This document shows, piece by piece, positions 63,074 to 64,000 of a stretch of DNA of 64,000 nucleotides. Position numbers and translations under genes: made by a program. The stretch is taken from positions 434,001-498,000 of the forward strand of contig NZ_FMTM01000002.1 in the NCBI RefSeq assembly GCF_900099775.1, written 5' to 3'. The stretch comes from Rhizobium mongolense subsp. loessense (GTDB lineage Bacteria > Pseudomonadota > Alphaproteobacteria > Rhizobiales > Rhizobiaceae). The first letter of the stretch is position 1, and each line of letters starts with the position of its first letter. Under the pieces are notes generated by a model. That model searched no databases and had not been told where the DNA came from. It was given only the letters and a program-made list of their open reading frames with translations.

Positions 63074-63670
63074 TTAGGGCCTGTCGCCCCCCAAGTGACG
63101 CTCAAGGAAAGGCAGATTGTCCTGTCCCCAGTAGATCTCGCTATCATAGAGGAACGTCGGAAAACCAAAGACACCGCTCTTCACGGCATGCTCCCGGTCC
63201 TGAGCCCATTTGCTCTGCACGTCATGGTCCGCTTGCCGCTTCGACAGGCCCGCGCCGTCAAAACCGGCGGCGTCCGCAACGGCTTCGCGGATGTAGGGCT
63301 TGCCTATATCCTTTGCTTCACTCCAATAGGCGCGCTGCAAAGCACGCGTAAGACCGATCCAGTCTTTGCCGTCGAGATAGGCGGCAATAACGATAAGAGA
63401 GGCAGGCGCCGGGTCGCTCAGTCCGGGACGGTTTTCCAGCCACAGATCTTTGCCGCGCACGCGCGCCCAACGTTTCAGGTCTCGCGTCCAGTAGGCACGG
63501 CGGATCTCTGGCCGATTGCGCGAAAAGATACCGCCATTTTCTTCGACGACGGTCGTCAGATATGGCCTGATCTCGACGTCGCTTCTCGTTGCGACTTCGA
63601 CGAAGGCGTCGAAGCCGATATAAGACCAGGGCGATCCGATGGAAAAGAAGTATTCAACGACTTTGGTCAA
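63074..63670 (-). CDS. 2-hydroxychromene-2-carboxylate isomerase/GST-kappa (DsbA-like) protein
   Basis: A 198-residue thioredoxin-fold protein of the DsbA/GST-kappa group. The N-terminus EYFFSIGSPWSYIGFDAF carries a Ser in place of the Cys-X-X-Cys motif, as in the isomerase branch. The C-terminal GVFGFPTFLYDSEIYWGQDNL is also typical. It starts with TTG at 63670, preceded by AGGAATACAAACG, 40 bases behind the luciferase-like gene stop. Function in this strain is unknown. Confidence 0.85.
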   Translation of the reverse strand: MTKVVEYFFSIGSPWSYIGFDAFVEVATRSDVEIRPYLTTVVEENGGIFSRNRPEIRRAYWTRDLKRWARVRGKDLWLENRPGLSDPAPASLIVIAAYLDGKDWIGLTRALQRAYWSEAKDIGKPYIREAVADAAGFDGAGLSKRQADHDVQSKWAQDREHAVKSGVFGFPTFLYDSEIYWGQDNLPFLERHLGGDRP

Positions 63671-63710
63671 CGTTTGTATTCCTGATCATAAACACTATCG
63701 GCGCCGTCTT

Positions 63711-64000
63711 TCACGCCGTTTGCTTTTCTTCACTCTCGCCGTGGGGCCAGCCGAGTTCGGGTGCGACGAGCGTGATGAAGTCGTGGATGATCTGACGATA
63801 TTCCTCGTCCTCGAACTCGTAGGGAAGTTCGAGCCTGAGTTCGCCGACATGCGGCAGGATCGGATCTGCAAAAAGGCGCTCAAGGATTTCGTCCGCAGTT
63901 CCGACGGCATCCCGAGCAAAAAGCGTGCGCCGCTTACCTTGCGGTGTCAGCGTCCGTTCGTTGCGTCCCGCCGTATAGTCCAGGTAACGCCGACGCGTGC
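63711..64000 (-). CDS. LLM-class flavin-dependent oxidoreductase, 5' part cut by window edge
   Basis: The minus-strand frame is open from the right edge to a TGA at 63711-63713, giving the last 96 residues of a protein. The stretch DEILERLFADPILPHVGELRLELPYEFEDEEY (in parts) and the tail FITLVAPELGW match the C-terminus of luciferase-like monooxygenases. It lies upstream of the GST-kappa gene on the same strand, so the two are likely co-transcribed. The start and active-site part are outside the window. Confidence 0.8.
   Translation of the reverse strand, partial: TRRRYLDYTAGRNERTLTPQGKRRTLFARDAVGTADEILERLFADPILPHVGELRLELPYEFEDEEYRQIIHDFITLVAPELGWPHGESEEKQTA

Noticed and set aside
1..64000. 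tRNA, rRNA, CRISPR, transposase or phage genes
   Set aside because: I looked for TTCGAATC-type tRNA arms, regularly spaced repeats, transposase motifs and integrases and found none that hold up.

Overview
The window looks like a stretch of a rhizobial (Rhizobiaceae, most like Sinorhizobium/Ensifer) megaplasmid or chromid. It is GC-rich and dense with catabolic operons, each with its own ABC transporter and local regulator. There are no ribosomal, replication or tRNA genes that I can see. The best lineage marker is a bgsBA-type pair for mixed-linkage beta-glucan, described from Sinorhizobium meliloti. The inositol operon, the LacI/RpiR/GntR regulators and the many Gfo/Idh/MocA oxidoreductases fit the same group. 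No insertion sequence, phage gene or CRISPR array was found.

Layout from left to right. Bases 1-3078: a Rieske/FAD reductase cut by the left edge, a DUF1330 protein and a small P-loop kinase. Bases 3191-8314: sbcDC (DNA-end nuclease) divergent from a WYL-domain regulator that resembles the BrxR/CapW regulators of phage-defence islands. Bases 8507-18197: one leftward regulon with an APH-like kinase, a HutC-type GntR repressor, a zinc dehydrogenase, an HpsN-type HisD homologue, a complete PotABCD-type ABC transporter and an SDR. Its two promoter regions share the box GTCTATAC. It probably degrades dihydroxypropanesulfonate or a related small polyol. Bases 18736-21944: bgsBA. Bases 22700-23973: a RES-Xre toxin-antitoxin pair.

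Bases 24375-29739: a LacI regulator divergent from a four-gene operon of IolG-, IolE- and MocA-like enzymes, with a palindromic operator between them. It meets head-on a second, larger leftward inositol cluster at 29759-45411. That cluster holds lacI, a sugar-type ABC transporter with two paralogous binding proteins, iolH, iolG, an iolI-like gene, iolC (fused to DUF2090), iolD, iolE, iolB, a tautomerase and an rpiR regulator. Together these would import myo-inositol or a relative and take it through inosose and deoxygluconate intermediates; iolA is not in the window. A chemoreceptor gene follows (45659-48196).

Bases 48463-56760: a LysR regulator divergent from hglS, an antiquitin-type aldehyde dehydrogenase, an aminotransferase and ydiJ. 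As a set they convert aminoadipate semialdehyde (from lysine) to aminoadipate, 2-oxoadipate, D-2-hydroxyglutarate and 2-oxoglutarate. Bases 57003-62869: an amino-acid ABC transporter followed by an MmgE/PrpD protein and a flavin monooxygenase. This gene set resembles the Bacillus yxe operon for S-(2-succino)cysteine breakdown. The right edge carries a GST-kappa/DsbA-like isomerase and the 3' end of a luciferase-like monooxygenase on the minus strand.

All assignments come from reading the sequence and from memory of the families; no database search was run. Substrate claims are inferences.
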